Position numbers and translations under genes: made by a program. Positions 10,501-20,572 of a DNA stretch of 64,000 bases are shown piece after piece. The stretch spans positions 6,291,256-6,355,255 of the forward strand of contig NC_133954.1 of NCBI RefSeq assembly GCF_031877795.1, read 5' to 3'. How positions within the stretch are numbered: the first letter of the stretch is position 1; each line of letters opens with the position of its first letter. The DNA is from Strix aluco (taxonomy: Eukaryota; Chordata; Aves; Strigiformes; Strigidae). The notes below the pieces were generated by a model. That model had not been told where the DNA came from, made no database searches, and worked only from the letters and a program-made list of their open reading frames with translations.

Positions 10501-11778
10501 TGCCCTGTTGGGACCTACAGCCTGACCTATGGGGTGGCATTTTGCACTCCCTGCAAGGACAGCATGATAACCGCAGTGCCGGGTGCCAGCTCCATGATGG
10601 ACTGTGTCAAGAAGGAAAGGACCAAGCAGGGTACACAGATCATCTGCTACTGAAGCAGGGCAAGGGGGGACTGGGGACTCTGAACTGAAGACAGACACTA
10701 CAGTGGGACCTCAGAGCAGCTGCCCCAAATATTAGCCATGGCAACTTTTACAGCCCTTGGAGGTCCCTTTGGAGACAGGTAGTTCTTGTCTCTTCCATCA
10801 CCATCCCTGAAAAGATCACAGCTCCCTTGCTGCTCTTCACACCAGGCCAGTCCTGAACAATCTGATTTCTCTCCACCTTGGTGTCCCCAACTTGCCTTGA
10901 GCACTGACAGCCTCACTGCTAGGAGTAACGTAGGTAACAACATCCCTGCCTGTCTCTGGGGCTGGGGAGAATTAGCATCAGGATTATCTCCAGGGCCTTC
11001 TTCCTCTGAGTCTTCTCCCTTTGAGTCCATCCCACTGATTTCTCTCTCCTCAGCTGTCTCCATCACACACAGGATCCCAGTCCTGCTTCTTATCATCTTG
11101 CCAGTAATACTAGCCATCAACTTTCTCTTCATCCTGTAAGTCTGAGCTCTTTCTCCCAACATGAGTCATTTTGGGGGCAGCTTGTTGATGTTGAGTCCCC
11201 CAGCTCAACATTCCTCTTTGGAACAGGAGATGAAGGAAAACCTGAGCCCATCACTGAAACCAGCAGGAGGTGGCATGCCAGAATAAGCATGCAGAACACC
11301 AAAAGCTGGGATAATCCTTGGCAATAGCTTACACAGCCATATAGGGAGTGGTTAGGTATGGCCTAGGGGAATTCTGGCCCTGAGAGTTGGTGCTGGGTGG
11401 CTGCAGGGTTCTGGTGCTGGCTCCTGGCATGAAGTTCCCATTTTTCACTATGGGCTTCTGTCTTTCTGTAGCAGCTCTTGTTACTGGTTCTATCAAGAGT
11501 ACCAGGTGTCACCTCCAAGGGCTTCCAAGATGACAGGAAGCACCACGAGGATGGAGACGGTGACCAGTTTCTTCAGGATGCCCAGGCAGGGCCCCCACGC
11601 TGGCCCTGGTGCTGGACCTGCCAGTGACACCAGTCACCTGGACACCAGCGAATCTCAGGGGGGTGATGAGGAGCACACACATGGAGCATCACCCCTTGCT
11701 GTGACCCTGAACCTTGCTACTGTGGCCGATGAGACAACTCCTGTACTGACACTGGAGGACAGAAAGGACACTTTTTGA
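7482..11778 (+). CDS. ZPBP/Sp38-family membrane protein, ten exons (ZPBP-like)
   Basis: Ten exons join in frame: 7482-7518, 7653-7700, 8163-8267, 8813-8956, 9126-9335, 9588-9688, 10018-10189, 10448-10630, 11054-11135 and 11475-11778. All introns are GT-AG, the phases match, and the total is 1386 nt (461 residues plus stop). The protein has a short signal peptide and an Ig-like domain (Cys44, Trp58 and the DSGKYSC motif at 85-91). An Sp38-type middle region follows, ending in an RCLNCC-like cluster. Next come a CPPGTVSPP-type GCC2/GCC3 module (about 275-325), a transmembrane helix (about 341-361) and a tail rich in Ser, Thr and Asp. ZPBP proteins are acrosomal and bind the egg coat. The Ig pattern HxxS...LxC...W...GxLxFxxF...SGxYxC and the terminal CCxxCxPG motif match my memory of ZPBP. 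Those mammalian proteins lack the extra cysteine module, helix and tail, so this may be a separate paralog. An in-frame ATG at 7425 would add 19 residues. The gene is firm; the family is likely; orthology is unsettled. Confidence 0.8.
7653..7700 (+). CDS. ZPBP-like exon 2: short linker after the signal peptide
   Basis: This is a 48-bp, phase 1-1 exon with a good pyrimidine tract and TAG acceptor and a GTGAGC donor. It encodes GQPASLPAISSWEHQG, a plausible mature N-terminus. It could be skipped without changing frame. It is supported only by its splice sites and phase, so it is less certain than the downstream exons. Confidence 0.6.
8163..8267 (+). CDS. ZPBP-like exon 3: first half of the Ig-like domain
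   Basis: This phase 1-1 exon encodes LVFIHTASSLYSLTC and then a YHWVQD segment. These carry the first Ig cysteine (Cys44) and the core tryptophan (Trp58). It is flanked by CTGGACTAG and GTAAGG. Confidence 0.8.
8813..8956 (+). CDS. ZPBP-like exon 4: second half of the Ig-like domain
   Basis: This phase 1-1 exon contains GHLLFHHFQAGDSGKYSC, the typical F-strand DxGxYxC signature with the second Ig cysteine (Cys91). A tyrosine-rich strand follows. The donor is GTGAGT. Confidence 0.85.
9126..9335 (+). CDS. ZPBP-like exon 5: Sp38-type middle region
   Basis: This phase 1-1 exon of 210 bp includes LLFHSKLCEDKW and CKLQGTATCFPSLNN. It supplies cysteines downstream of the Ig fold. In ZPBP the equivalent part, as I recall it, is the poorly characterised Sp38 region. 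The donor is GTAGAG. Confidence 0.8.
9588..9688 (+). CDS. ZPBP-like exon 6
   Basis: The exon encodes SLFGPHWDKHCNSQDMETV and a following DCYHKTVRHNLWQ segment, entering in phase 1 and leaving in phase 0. The acceptor is ACTCTAG and the donor GTAAGC. It contributes two cysteines to the Sp38-like region. Confidence 0.8.
10018..10189 (+). CDS. ZPBP-like exon 7
   Basis: The exon enters in phase 0 and leaves in phase 1. It includes an N-glycosylation sequon (NFT) and ends with LQRCLNCC, the cysteine cluster that in ZPBP, as I recall, precedes the terminal CxPG module. The donor is GTAAGC. Confidence 0.85.
10448..10630 (+). CDS. ZPBP-like exon 8: GCC2/GCC3-like cysteine module
   Basis: This phase 1-1 exon of 183 bp encodes CPPGTVSPP, then CSPCPVGTYS, then CTPCKDSMI and a final MMDC. 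That spacing is typical of GCC2/GCC3 (ephrin-receptor-like) repeats. The module sits directly outside the membrane helix and may act as a stalk. Confidence 0.85.
11054..11135 (+). CDS. ZPBP-like exon 9: transmembrane helix
   Basis: The exon enters in phase 1 and leaves in phase 2. It encodes a basic HRI followed by PVLLLIILPVILAINFLFI, a clear single-pass helix. The acceptor is TCTCCTCAG and the donor GTAAGT. Confidence 0.8.
11475..11778 (+). CDS. ZPBP-like exon 10: cytoplasmic tail and stop
   Basis: The exon completes the helix edge (SCYWFYQEYQV) and encodes about 95 residues of low-complexity tail rich in Ser, Thr, Gly and Asp, ending in RKDTF and a TGA stop. The acceptor is a NAGNAG type (GTAGCAG), so an isoform with one extra codon starting at 11472 is possible. 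No domain is recognised in the tail. Confidence 0.75.
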
Positions 11779-11963
11779 GATTCCCTCCAGGTGTACAATG
11801 ACATTGAGGGACAACATCCCTCCAGCCACCGCTGGACACATTTTGTGTCCCCAACAACCTCATACTGGCTGAAATATCCGGGAATGGAGAAGAGGGATTT
11901 CTTTTTTTCTCCTCTCCAAATTTTCCTTCCCCAATAGCTCTGACTACAACCACTCCTTTTGCT

Positions 11964-11969
11964 AATAAA
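11964..11969 (+). terminator. Poly(A) signal of the ZPBP-like gene
   Basis: AATAAA lies 186 bp after the TGA stop, with GT-rich sequence about 50-70 bp further on. This gives a short 3' UTR and fits the end of the gene. Confidence 0.75.
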
Positions 11970-11999
11970 GATTGGCTTCTATTTGCATCTCTCTGCAAC

Positions 12000-12655
12000 A
12001 CTGGATGCTCCAGACACAGTGGGACTTGGGGGTTACAAGGAAGGGTTCTATCATACAGGTTGATCCAAGTGTTTGTATTTAGTCGTGGAAGGCATCATTC
12101 CCAGTCAGTCTTGCACTAAGGAATGACCCAGTTTCCTTCCTATACCACTTTTTTATACACCCCTGAAAAAGCAGCCCCTAGGAAGAGCTTAAGCCAGAGC
12201 ATTTGCTAGGGTCAAGGTCATACAGGACAGGTCAGGAAAAAGCTCAACCTCAGATATCTTCATTTTTGGAGCCAGGCTTTGCCATGTGAGGGACACAGAG
12301 CTTCCAGAAGGATTCCCACCTTCGTGGCCTCAAAGAGCTTAGCATCTGTAGCTGAAACTTTCCTGAGACCAGCGGCTGTTGAAGAGTCCAGGAGAGGGCA
12401 GCAATGCAGTGCGAGAGGCACCGCTCCAGCATACACCAGCCTGGGCAGCGAGTGGATGATTTTTAGCAGAAATAGGCCCTGGATCCAAAATGTAAGCAAG
12501 AAAAGGGGCTGGCTCTGCTTCTTGACGTAAAAGCGGCATACTCAGAGCAGGGGCACTGGTCCAGCTCCAGGTCTTGGGTTTAGTATGGTAGTTTCAGGGG
12601 CACTAAGCTGTCCCAAGAAACTTAGCAGTGCTTGCTGAGGCCCAGTGAAGGAAGA
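12000..12655. other. Intergenic, no feature seen
   Basis: Unique sequence between the poly(A) site of the ZPBP-like gene and the first CR1 piece. Short overlapping frames on both strands show no family resemblance. Confidence 0.5.
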
Positions 12656-12810
12656 AATCACAGAATCGTCTAGGTTGGAAAAGACCTTGAAGATCATCCA
12701 GTCCAACCATTAGCCTAACATTGACAGTTCTCAACTATACCATATCCCTAAGCACTATGTCAACCTGACTCTTAAATACCTCCAGGGATGGGGACTCCAC
12801 TACCTAAATG
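12656..12810 (-). repeat. CR1 LINE 3' end (minus strand)
   Basis: The start TCACAGAATCGTCTAGGTTGG, followed by AAAAGACCTTGAAGATCATC and CAGTCCAACC, is the reverse complement of the CR1 3' terminus. CTCCAGGGATGGGGACTCC further on matches the CR1 3' region. It is 5'-truncated, as almost all CR1 copies are, and similarity fades after about 12810. Confidence 0.9.
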
Positions 12811-15800
12811 GTGCAATTCATCCACTGCCAGCAGACCAGCCAGCCCAACAGTGGCCAGTCTGTGGGCAGGAATGCCAAAAAGTGCCTGGGAGGTGAGAGG
12901 AGGGAGTAGAGCAAAGAGGAGAAGAGGCAGAGTAGGGGGCAGGTGTATGGGATGTCTGAGCGGAGGGGGCTGTGAGTCTTCTGGCACAAGGAGGTGCAGG
13001 CAGGAGCAGGCAGGAGGGCCTCTGGTTAACTATAAAGTTCCGTGGGTCTTCTGCTCCTCACAGCTCTTCTCCAGCTCACAAGGCTCCTCTGTGGGACTGT
13101 GATTGAACACAGCTTTGGCATCAGCAAGGTGAAGGTAGGGAAGAAGTCAGTGATGGGGGTGCTGGCTTTCAGGTTCTCAGAAGCCTGGAGAGCTGGAGTA
13201 AGGAAAGGAGATAGTGGGAACAAGCAGGTCAGTTGTGGGTCCATCTCCTTAAAGTTGCTCTGCCAGGCTGGAGGTGAAGTCCCTGGGGGAAGGTTGTGCA
13301 TAGCTTCCTGAGGCATGGGGACTGAGGAGCACTGGGGCTCTCCCCTCTGCTGTGGAGTCTCGATGTGCTCAACCTCCTCCGTCACTCTCAGCTTCTCCCC
13401 TCTGCAAAATCCTATGGGGGGCTGCAAACCCCCTTTTGAATGAACCTGCGGGGCTGCAGCCCAAACCACAGGCATGCTAATGAGACAAAGCTAATGCCCA
13501 CCCACTGCCTTGAGGAGGCTGTGTATGTGCCAGAGAGACCCAGCAACGTGTAACGAGACTGCTCGCTTGGCATAGGCTGGGATGAGGAGGCAGCAGCAGC
13601 TGCTGCCCAACTTAGCTCTGCAGCCCAGCTTGGAGGGAACAGATTCCCTCTGACTAATCTTGAGACAAGTGTAATTAGCAGGTCTATGGTGGGGTCTGTG
13701 GGCGGGAGTCATGGTTGTCCCCTGTCCCTGGCTGCGTGGGCCATCCTGTGAGCTGGTGGGAAGGGGTGGGGGGAGCTGGCTCTCAGTACAGGCTGCTTTG
13801 CAACCCTGCAATCAAGGGCTGAGCAAAAAAGCCTGGCAGCGAAATCCCCCCCATACCCAAGTCAAGCTCCTCCAGGAGGGCTCAAAGAACCCAGTGTGGA
13901 AGGGGTTTGGGCAGAGCAGGGCTGGTAGCCTGGAGATGAGCAGGTGATGCCCAGCTGATGGCATGGCGGCAAACAAGCATGGGTCTAGCACATGCATCTC
14001 TGAACACTCCATCGTGGGGTTGGTCAAAAGCCTCCTTCAGTTCATTATGTTTTGCAGGTTCCTGGTTCTTTCCTACAAAATGTTAGAGTTTAATACTCTA
14101 ACACTGCCTTCCTGGTGTCACTGTTCTACATGAACATGGGGGAAAAAAGGCTTCTCCCATTCTGGGTTTAATTCAAATGTCTGTTAAGCACCCATGTTAT
14201 TTTCAGCATCTGGGGATGTTTGTGTCAGCATGTGTTTAGGTGCTTCCCTGGATTGGGATCTGGGAGAAAGACCAAGGTCTTTCTGGAAGGCCAAAGGGAT
14301 TTCTGGTGTGGGGTGATAAGGCGGTAAGTGGCAGCAACACAATCATTTATAATCATCTGCCCACACTGCTATTTAACCAGACTGAGATAACTAATTAATG
14401 CTTATGTTTGCAAGCAATCACCTTAAAAATATTCTTATTTCTGTCAGATTTCAGTCTTGCTGGATCCAAACAGGTCTTCTGTAAAATTAGGGCAATTCTG
14501 TGCATGTAATAGAACCTTTTTAGATGTAACTCAGGAATCAAAGTTTCATTTTCCGAAGGTCCCTCAGTAATTGCCATTTTTTAAAAAATGTTCTGGTCCA
14601 GAATTTATTTTATGCGTAAAAACCAACTAGAATACTGTGATCAATTCTGTGGGGAAAAGCAATGGGAAATTTTGATTGGCCAGAATGAGAAACAAAAAAA
14701 AGTATTGGAAACAGTAATTTCAAATGGGAAATCCAAAACATTTCAGCATGAAGTAGTGAGAGCTCTCAGTTTTAAATTTGGGGAGATGTTTTCCTCTGAA
14801 AATTAAAACATGGTGAAACACTGTAAAACTTCTGGAGGTCACAAAGTCCTACACATCCCGGGAGGGGGATGCTGAGTAAAGCTGCTGCCCAGTTCTCTGC
14901 AGGGCCCTGAATCCAGCCCAGAAGAGGTTTAATCTCCCCTGTAAATTCAGGGCTACGGCTTTCTCCCCAAGCTGCCAAACACCTTTCCTTGCACGTACCT
15001 CTTCCCTCATCTTCCTTTCCATCATCAGCAACCAGGTAGTCCAAAATATATGCTGGATTTGTGCATTTTAGAATATCCATGCTGGTTTGAGAGGCTGGGG
15101 GCTCTGCACTCAAACCATTGTCCCAGTTTTGCTCTCATGCAGACTAGTTTGAATTCAGACTCATCCCAGTAAAATGGGAGCTGGGAGACACAGCTGGGTG
15201 AGTAAGAGTTAGGAACCAGAGCCACATTCATAGCAGATTTTGATTTTCAGTTGCCTTTACCTCCATGACGTGAAATGGGGCCTCCACAGATCCCACACGA
15301 CAGGGCAAGGGAGGACAGGAGGAGCAGAGCGGTGCAGAATTGGGCCCCCGATTGCATACTGGTATCCATGACAACTTCTCATTGCTACTTGCTCACAGGA
15401 ATTGCTGAAACTCTCCTGCACCAGAGCACCCCTTGCTGGGACTGCACCGCCTTGCTGGGGGTGTAAGGGAGACAAGGGAGTGCAGAGTGTCTGGAGTGAA
15501 TTCATGTCTGAGGAGTGGGAGGTGGCACAGAGGTGTGACGCTCACAAGGACAAGAAACTTCCCATGTAGTGCCGAGGCTGTGAGCATCACTGCCTCAGAG
15601 CTCCGGCATCAGTGGGATGGACAGACCCTCAAGAGGGTGAGTCACTCCATCCCTGCACCTGCCTTGGGCTCCAGAGGCACCCCCAGTGCCCCCACGCCTG
15701 GTCCCCAAGTGCAGAGTGCCGGCAGGCATGGACGTGACAGACCCCAGGTGAACTTGCCCTCTGCCATCAGCCATGTCCTCCACGCGTTTTAAAATGATCA

Positions 15801-18787
15801 GCTCACAGCTGCCCCTGCAAGCACAGCATGACTTCGCAGCACAGCAGGAGCCACCCTGGAGTCAAACAGCATCAGTGACCCCAGAGAATCCCTCTCGGGA
15901 GGGCTACCCTGCCCTGCAGTGCTAACGCTGTGCAGTTTTCCAACACCGAGCTCTGCAGACTCACAGGCCCGCTGGTTTTAATGACATGGGGAAATTTTCT
16001 CCACACAAAGGAAGCGAGTGGGGTCCTTTGAAGCCCAGCTCCCTTCCCCGATCAACACCAGCAGGATCACTCGGCTCATCTGATGTCTCATTAGGCAGCT
16101 CTCCTGGGCACAGGATGTGTCCTGGGGAGGATGCACGTCAGCTCCAATAATGAGGCAAATTGCAACCCAAACCCCTTTGAGGTGGCTGCTCAGGCCAGTA
16201 AGGCCAAGCCTGCTGAGAAATGTTAAAGACCCCTCAACCTGCTCACAGCCCTCCTTCCCCAGGAGGGGGTCAATTTGAAGGCAGAAAACAAAGCTCTGGC
16301 TTTTGATTAGCACGTGGTGCTGCCTGGAAAAGCAGAGGCGTGGTGGGAGTGGGAGTGAAGGACAGTGTGTGTGGTGTCTGTAGCCGTTGGTGCCAAGCTC
16401 ACTGTTCTCTAGTTGCACAGAGGACCTCGAGAGAGGAAAGGGGTTTTGGCAGGATTGCAAGCAAATCTTTTCTCAGCCTTTCTTGCAGGCTGCCAGGCTT
16501 GAGCAAGGGGTTGTCACCAAACAGTAGAACCAGGCTCGGGAAAGGCCTGGAGCCAGCTGAGGGCTTCTCGGTGCCACAGGCAGCACCAAGTTTTGCCATC
16601 CTCTGAAGGATGGCTGTGGCCAGATTCGTGTGATCTTCGGTGTGAGGAGTTTGTTGTTCTTGCTGCTGGGGGTGGAGGAGATGGTGGTGTTGGGGTTGCT
16701 GTTCTCAGCTCCTTGCCACCCACATCCATGCACCAGCACTTCTGGCAGCAGTCGGCTGAGCTACCCTGAGCCTGGCCCAGGCAGGACAAGGGGCACCAAC
16801 ACTTCTGAATGAGTGAACTCCATCCAGACATCCTCTTCCTGGCCCCCACTTCTCCCCATGCTGGAGGACAGCCTGCCGCACCAGTTCAGGAGAGCAGCTG
16901 CCAAGGGTGCCCTTACCAAGGCCATCTGCACCTGAGCAAGCCCACAGGTCTCCAGTGGGTCATAGTCCACCTGTCCTCCAAACACCTCTCAGGAAAAACA
17001 GGAGCCCCACCAAGCTCCTGGGGTGCAATGCTTGTGCCATGAGGCTGTCCCCTGCTCCTGCAAGGCTCTGTGCTGCATGGGTCCAGCTTCCTTTGCAAAC
17101 CAGGATGGACGTGGTGGAGGTGGAAGCAGGAGGAGGAATTTCCTCTACCAAGGAAGAGCTCCACCTCTTTTATGCTCATTTTCTCTCCTCTTCCTCAGGC
17201 TTTGCTGCTGCTTTGCTCCCGGTGCCTCTGAACCTCTGAAACCCAGGGCCTCCCAGCAGCGGGGTAAGCCAGGTAAACGTGGCCCCACTGGTCTGACAGG
17301 TACTGGAGGCAACAGACTACACCTTCTCCCTGTGGATTCTGGGATTGCTAAATATGTTCTAAAACATATCTGATCACTAACTACTTGATAGACAATTGGA
17401 GTTTGTAATGAAAAAAACCAACAAAATAATTATGAGCAAGTACCGTGACTGCTGCTGTTTGTGACAGTTTATAATATACTTCCTATCTCAAGGTAACTAC
17501 GAGTTCAGTTTACAATTTGCAGTTCCAGTGCCTGCTTGTGTAACCTCAGCCTTAACCAAGACCTGCTTTGAGTTTGAGCGTCTGGGATTGTTTCTTTCTT
17601 GTTAAAACTGCCTAATCCAATGGAAGTATAAATGCCTTGATGACAGCCTTGTATTAATTCACTGCAACTCCAGGAGTATCTTGGATCCCAACTATCCACC
17701 GCAGAGCAATACCCCTGCACACGTGGCAAACAGCCTACAGGCAGGGATCTAGTGGAAAAATCGAGTTGTTTCTGCTGCGTATGTGATGTGAAATGGACTT
17801 CATCACAACTCACCAGGGACCTAGGAAAGAGCACGTCCCCGTGCCTCACACAACCTGCTCCAAACCATGAAAACAAAGTCTGCCCAGACCATTGTGACTC
17901 ACCCAGTACCTCCAGGGAGATGCAGATTGATTAGCTGAGGTGCAGAGGGGGAAGGTGGGAGCCCCCAGGGAGCTGCATCGGGGCTGGCTCATGCTGTTGT
18001 CTCGGAGATGAACTCCAAAGGCTGCACTAGCTCCAGGATCAGTGCTGGCAGCAGGACACTGCCTGTCAGGTCTGTCTTTGGCAGCCCCTGCTCTCTTGCT
18101 GGGTTTCCCTTACAGTCCCCAGTCCAGCTGCAGCTGACTCCTCCTAACAGACCACAAACCAGCTGGGATTTCCAGGAAAATGGGCTGCCTACTTGGCAAT
18201 GCCAAGGATAAACTGTGGTGGTAGCACCTGCCACTGTGAGCAAGCTGCCTTTGGGCTGAAGGTCCTTGGTGACACAAGCAAAGAACAGGCTCCCTGTCAC
18301 AGACAGCTCCTGCCAAAAGGTACCAAGGAAGTGAGAAGCCCAGTCATGAACCCTCCCCGGAGAAGAATGTCTCCGTGACAGTGCTTTGATCCCTGAGCTG
18401 GAGACTTTGAAGAAATGAGAAGTAGGGATTTTTCTCTGCAGATGATTAATCACAGAAGTGATTCACTTTGATGTTACCCAAAATACGAATAAATACAGAG
18501 CTGCTCCACCATCTCAGGTAGAGGACAGAGTTAACTAAGTGTCTAAATGCTGATGGGCAAAGGGCTGTCTTGCCAGCACTGTCAGTAGGCAGCAATTAAT
18601 TAAAAGTGTTCCTGTGTAATTCTGCATATCTTTCAAGCCCAAAATGACCACTATCCACTTGGTCTGCTCTTTCTCCTCCAGAGATACATACTTACTATCA
18701 TATGCAAGATGCAGGAGATAATTAGTGCGCTTTGCTCACTGCTGATGAGTTCTCAGCTGGAGACTGTCCACTTTTGAGCATCATGCC
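12811..18787. other. Intergenic, mostly unique sequence
   Basis: No supported gene was found. A TATA-like CTATAAAG at 13029-13036 is followed by open frame without an ATG, so no gene is called. A short collagen-like Gly-X-Y run near 17265-17310 is judged to be chance. The AT-rich stretch around 14340-14410, with TAACTAATTAATG, could be a conserved non-coding element. Confidence 0.45.
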
Positions 18788-19075
18788 TTAAAAGATGACA
18801 AATTAGAGAGGGCAGATGCCATCTGGAAGGCCTGAACCACTCCCTCTACAGAACTGAGAGGTCAAGTGTATTCAGTTCAGGTCAGAGAAGGCTCAGGGGG
18901 CAGGAGCAGGCTACCAGTCTCTGAAATGGCGTTGAGAAACGGCTGTCTGCATCCACTGAAAGGCAAGCAAATCAGCATAATTTGTAGCCGATAGTCTTTA
19001 GGCTGGATATTAGACTATCGAGCAATGACAATTAAGTTATTGAAAGAGGTACGGTTGCCTTCACTAGAAACCAAG
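18788..19075 (+). repeat. Ancient CR1/L3-type LINE fragment
   Basis: Several blocks follow the order of old CR1/L3 3' ends: AAGATGACAAATTAGAGAGG, AGAGAAGGCTCAGGGGG, GGCTGGATATTAGA and a TTATTGAAAGAGGTACGG segment like the usual ATTGGAACAGGCTGCC block. It is highly diverged and its edges are approximate. A 9-bp inverted repeat (CGATAGTCT at 18989-18997 against AGACTATCG at 19012-19020) lies inside it. Confidence 0.5.
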
Positions 19076-19443
19076 CAGCTACGTATTATCCCCAGACCCT
19101 CTTCCATTGCATCGGGCCAGAGCCCAGCGGAGCCCAGTGCTGGGGAAGGGCCCCGCCCCAGCAGTGATACGTCCTCCAGTGGGGCCACAGCTCTGAACCA
19201 CAGCGGGGGGGTGGACCCTACCCAAGGCCACGATGCTCATCCCTGGAGCCCAGTGGCCACATGTATGTCCTGCAGACTCCAACCCACGCCATGGGAGCCA
19301 CAAACACCCACTCGCAGCTGCAGAAGCCCATTTTGCAGAAGACACTTCACCTCCTGAGGGCCTCAGGCACCCACCCTCCCTCTTGAAAGTCCTATTCAAG
19401 CGTTTTCACCCTGGTCCTGGTGTTTCTAACTTTCCTCAGGCAG

Positions 19444-19540
19444 GGTTGTTACCTGAAAGGGGTTTCTCTGAGGGGGGTTGTTACCTGAAGGGGTTTCTCT
19501 GAGGGGGGTTGTTACCTGAAGGGGGTTTCTCTGAGGGGTT
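19444..19540. repeat. Minisatellite, unit 30-32 bp, about three copies
   Basis: Three successive units begin GGTTGTTACCTGAA and end GGTTTCTCTGAGGGG, with G-run length changes giving spacings of about 32, 31 and 30 bp. A fourth partial unit starts at 19537. The near identity of the units suggests recent expansion or continuing slippage. Confidence 0.9.
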
Positions 19541-20560
19541 GCTGCAGGTTTGGGCTCTCTGAGAACCACAGCACTTTGTCTGAGCAGCCAATTTTAAGGG
19601 AAAACTGCCTGGAGCTCGAGTTGCAGACCCCACCAGCAAGTGCCTAAGCGGGTCTGTGGTTGGGAGGATGTTCTGAGGCATCTTTGCTGAGAGCTATAGT
19701 GGTCCCGGGCAGGAAGGTGCTTTGTTTCTTTGCATGGCCACTTAGGGGCTGTAATTATTTTGGTACTGCATGGTTTGTTTTGCGTTGCACAAAGCTTCAG
19801 GGGGATCAACCAGAAAGGGGGTCTGATGGGGCATGTGAGCTGGCTGGAGGAAGGAAAGGCCAAAGTCATCAACAGCCTTCCCACTTCACTGTTCTTTTGT
19901 GATTTCTCCAATTAGTGCTGAGCAGGAAAAGCAGTCACAATTAAAATAATACCTATTCAAGATGAAATTGTAATTACTGTGGGTTGTTTATGCAAATCTG
20001 GCAAAGCACATAGGAGCTGAACAGCAGCCACAAATCTCCCGGTCTAAAGGCTGTTGTCACCTACAGTTATAGCTCAATGCAATACAATTTTCACCTTTCT
20101 GTTTTTCTTCTATTTCATTTATTGGCTCTTTTCTGCTTTTTTCTTGGTTTTGGGAAGAGTTGTATCCTGCTAAGCATGCTGTGAACTCTCTTATGGTGAT
20201 TGCTCAGTAGGTGTTGAGAGAAACACTTCCAACTAGTCAAGAGTGGCAGAGGGCACATAGCTGGACCTCCCTTGGCTTTAGTCACTGGGCTATGCTGCTT
20301 TTCGTGGTACTCAGCGAGCAGGACACAGACTCACGTGACTGCAGCTGGAAGGTGGTGCCAGCAGAAGGCACTTTCTGAAGCACTCTTCAGCTTTTGAGTT
20401 TCCTCTGGCACATTTGAGCCATTAGATCTGATTCTCCTGGAAACAAAGCCCCACAAAGCAACATCTCCCTTAACGCAGTCTAATGAAATGGATGCTCTTG
20501 TGTTGGGAGCTGGCAGGCTAGGATCCTCAAGCCTTTCCCCACACTACTGTCTACCCCCAC

Positions 20561-20572
20561 TTTTTTTTTTTT
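20561..20572. repeat. Poly-T tract (12)
   Basis: A run of twelve T residues following a C-rich segment. It is a simple repeat with no gene context. Confidence 0.9.

Noticed and set aside
13029-13311. TATA-like CTATAAAG followed by an open frame with a hydrophobic start (LLLLTALLQLTRLL)
   Set aside because: There is no ATG in the frame, no downstream exon in phase and no family resemblance.
17265-17310. Collagen-like GKPGKRGPTGLTG run
   Set aside because: Only about five Gly-X-Y triplets, no flanking collagen or C1q sequence, and no matching splice structure; likely chance.
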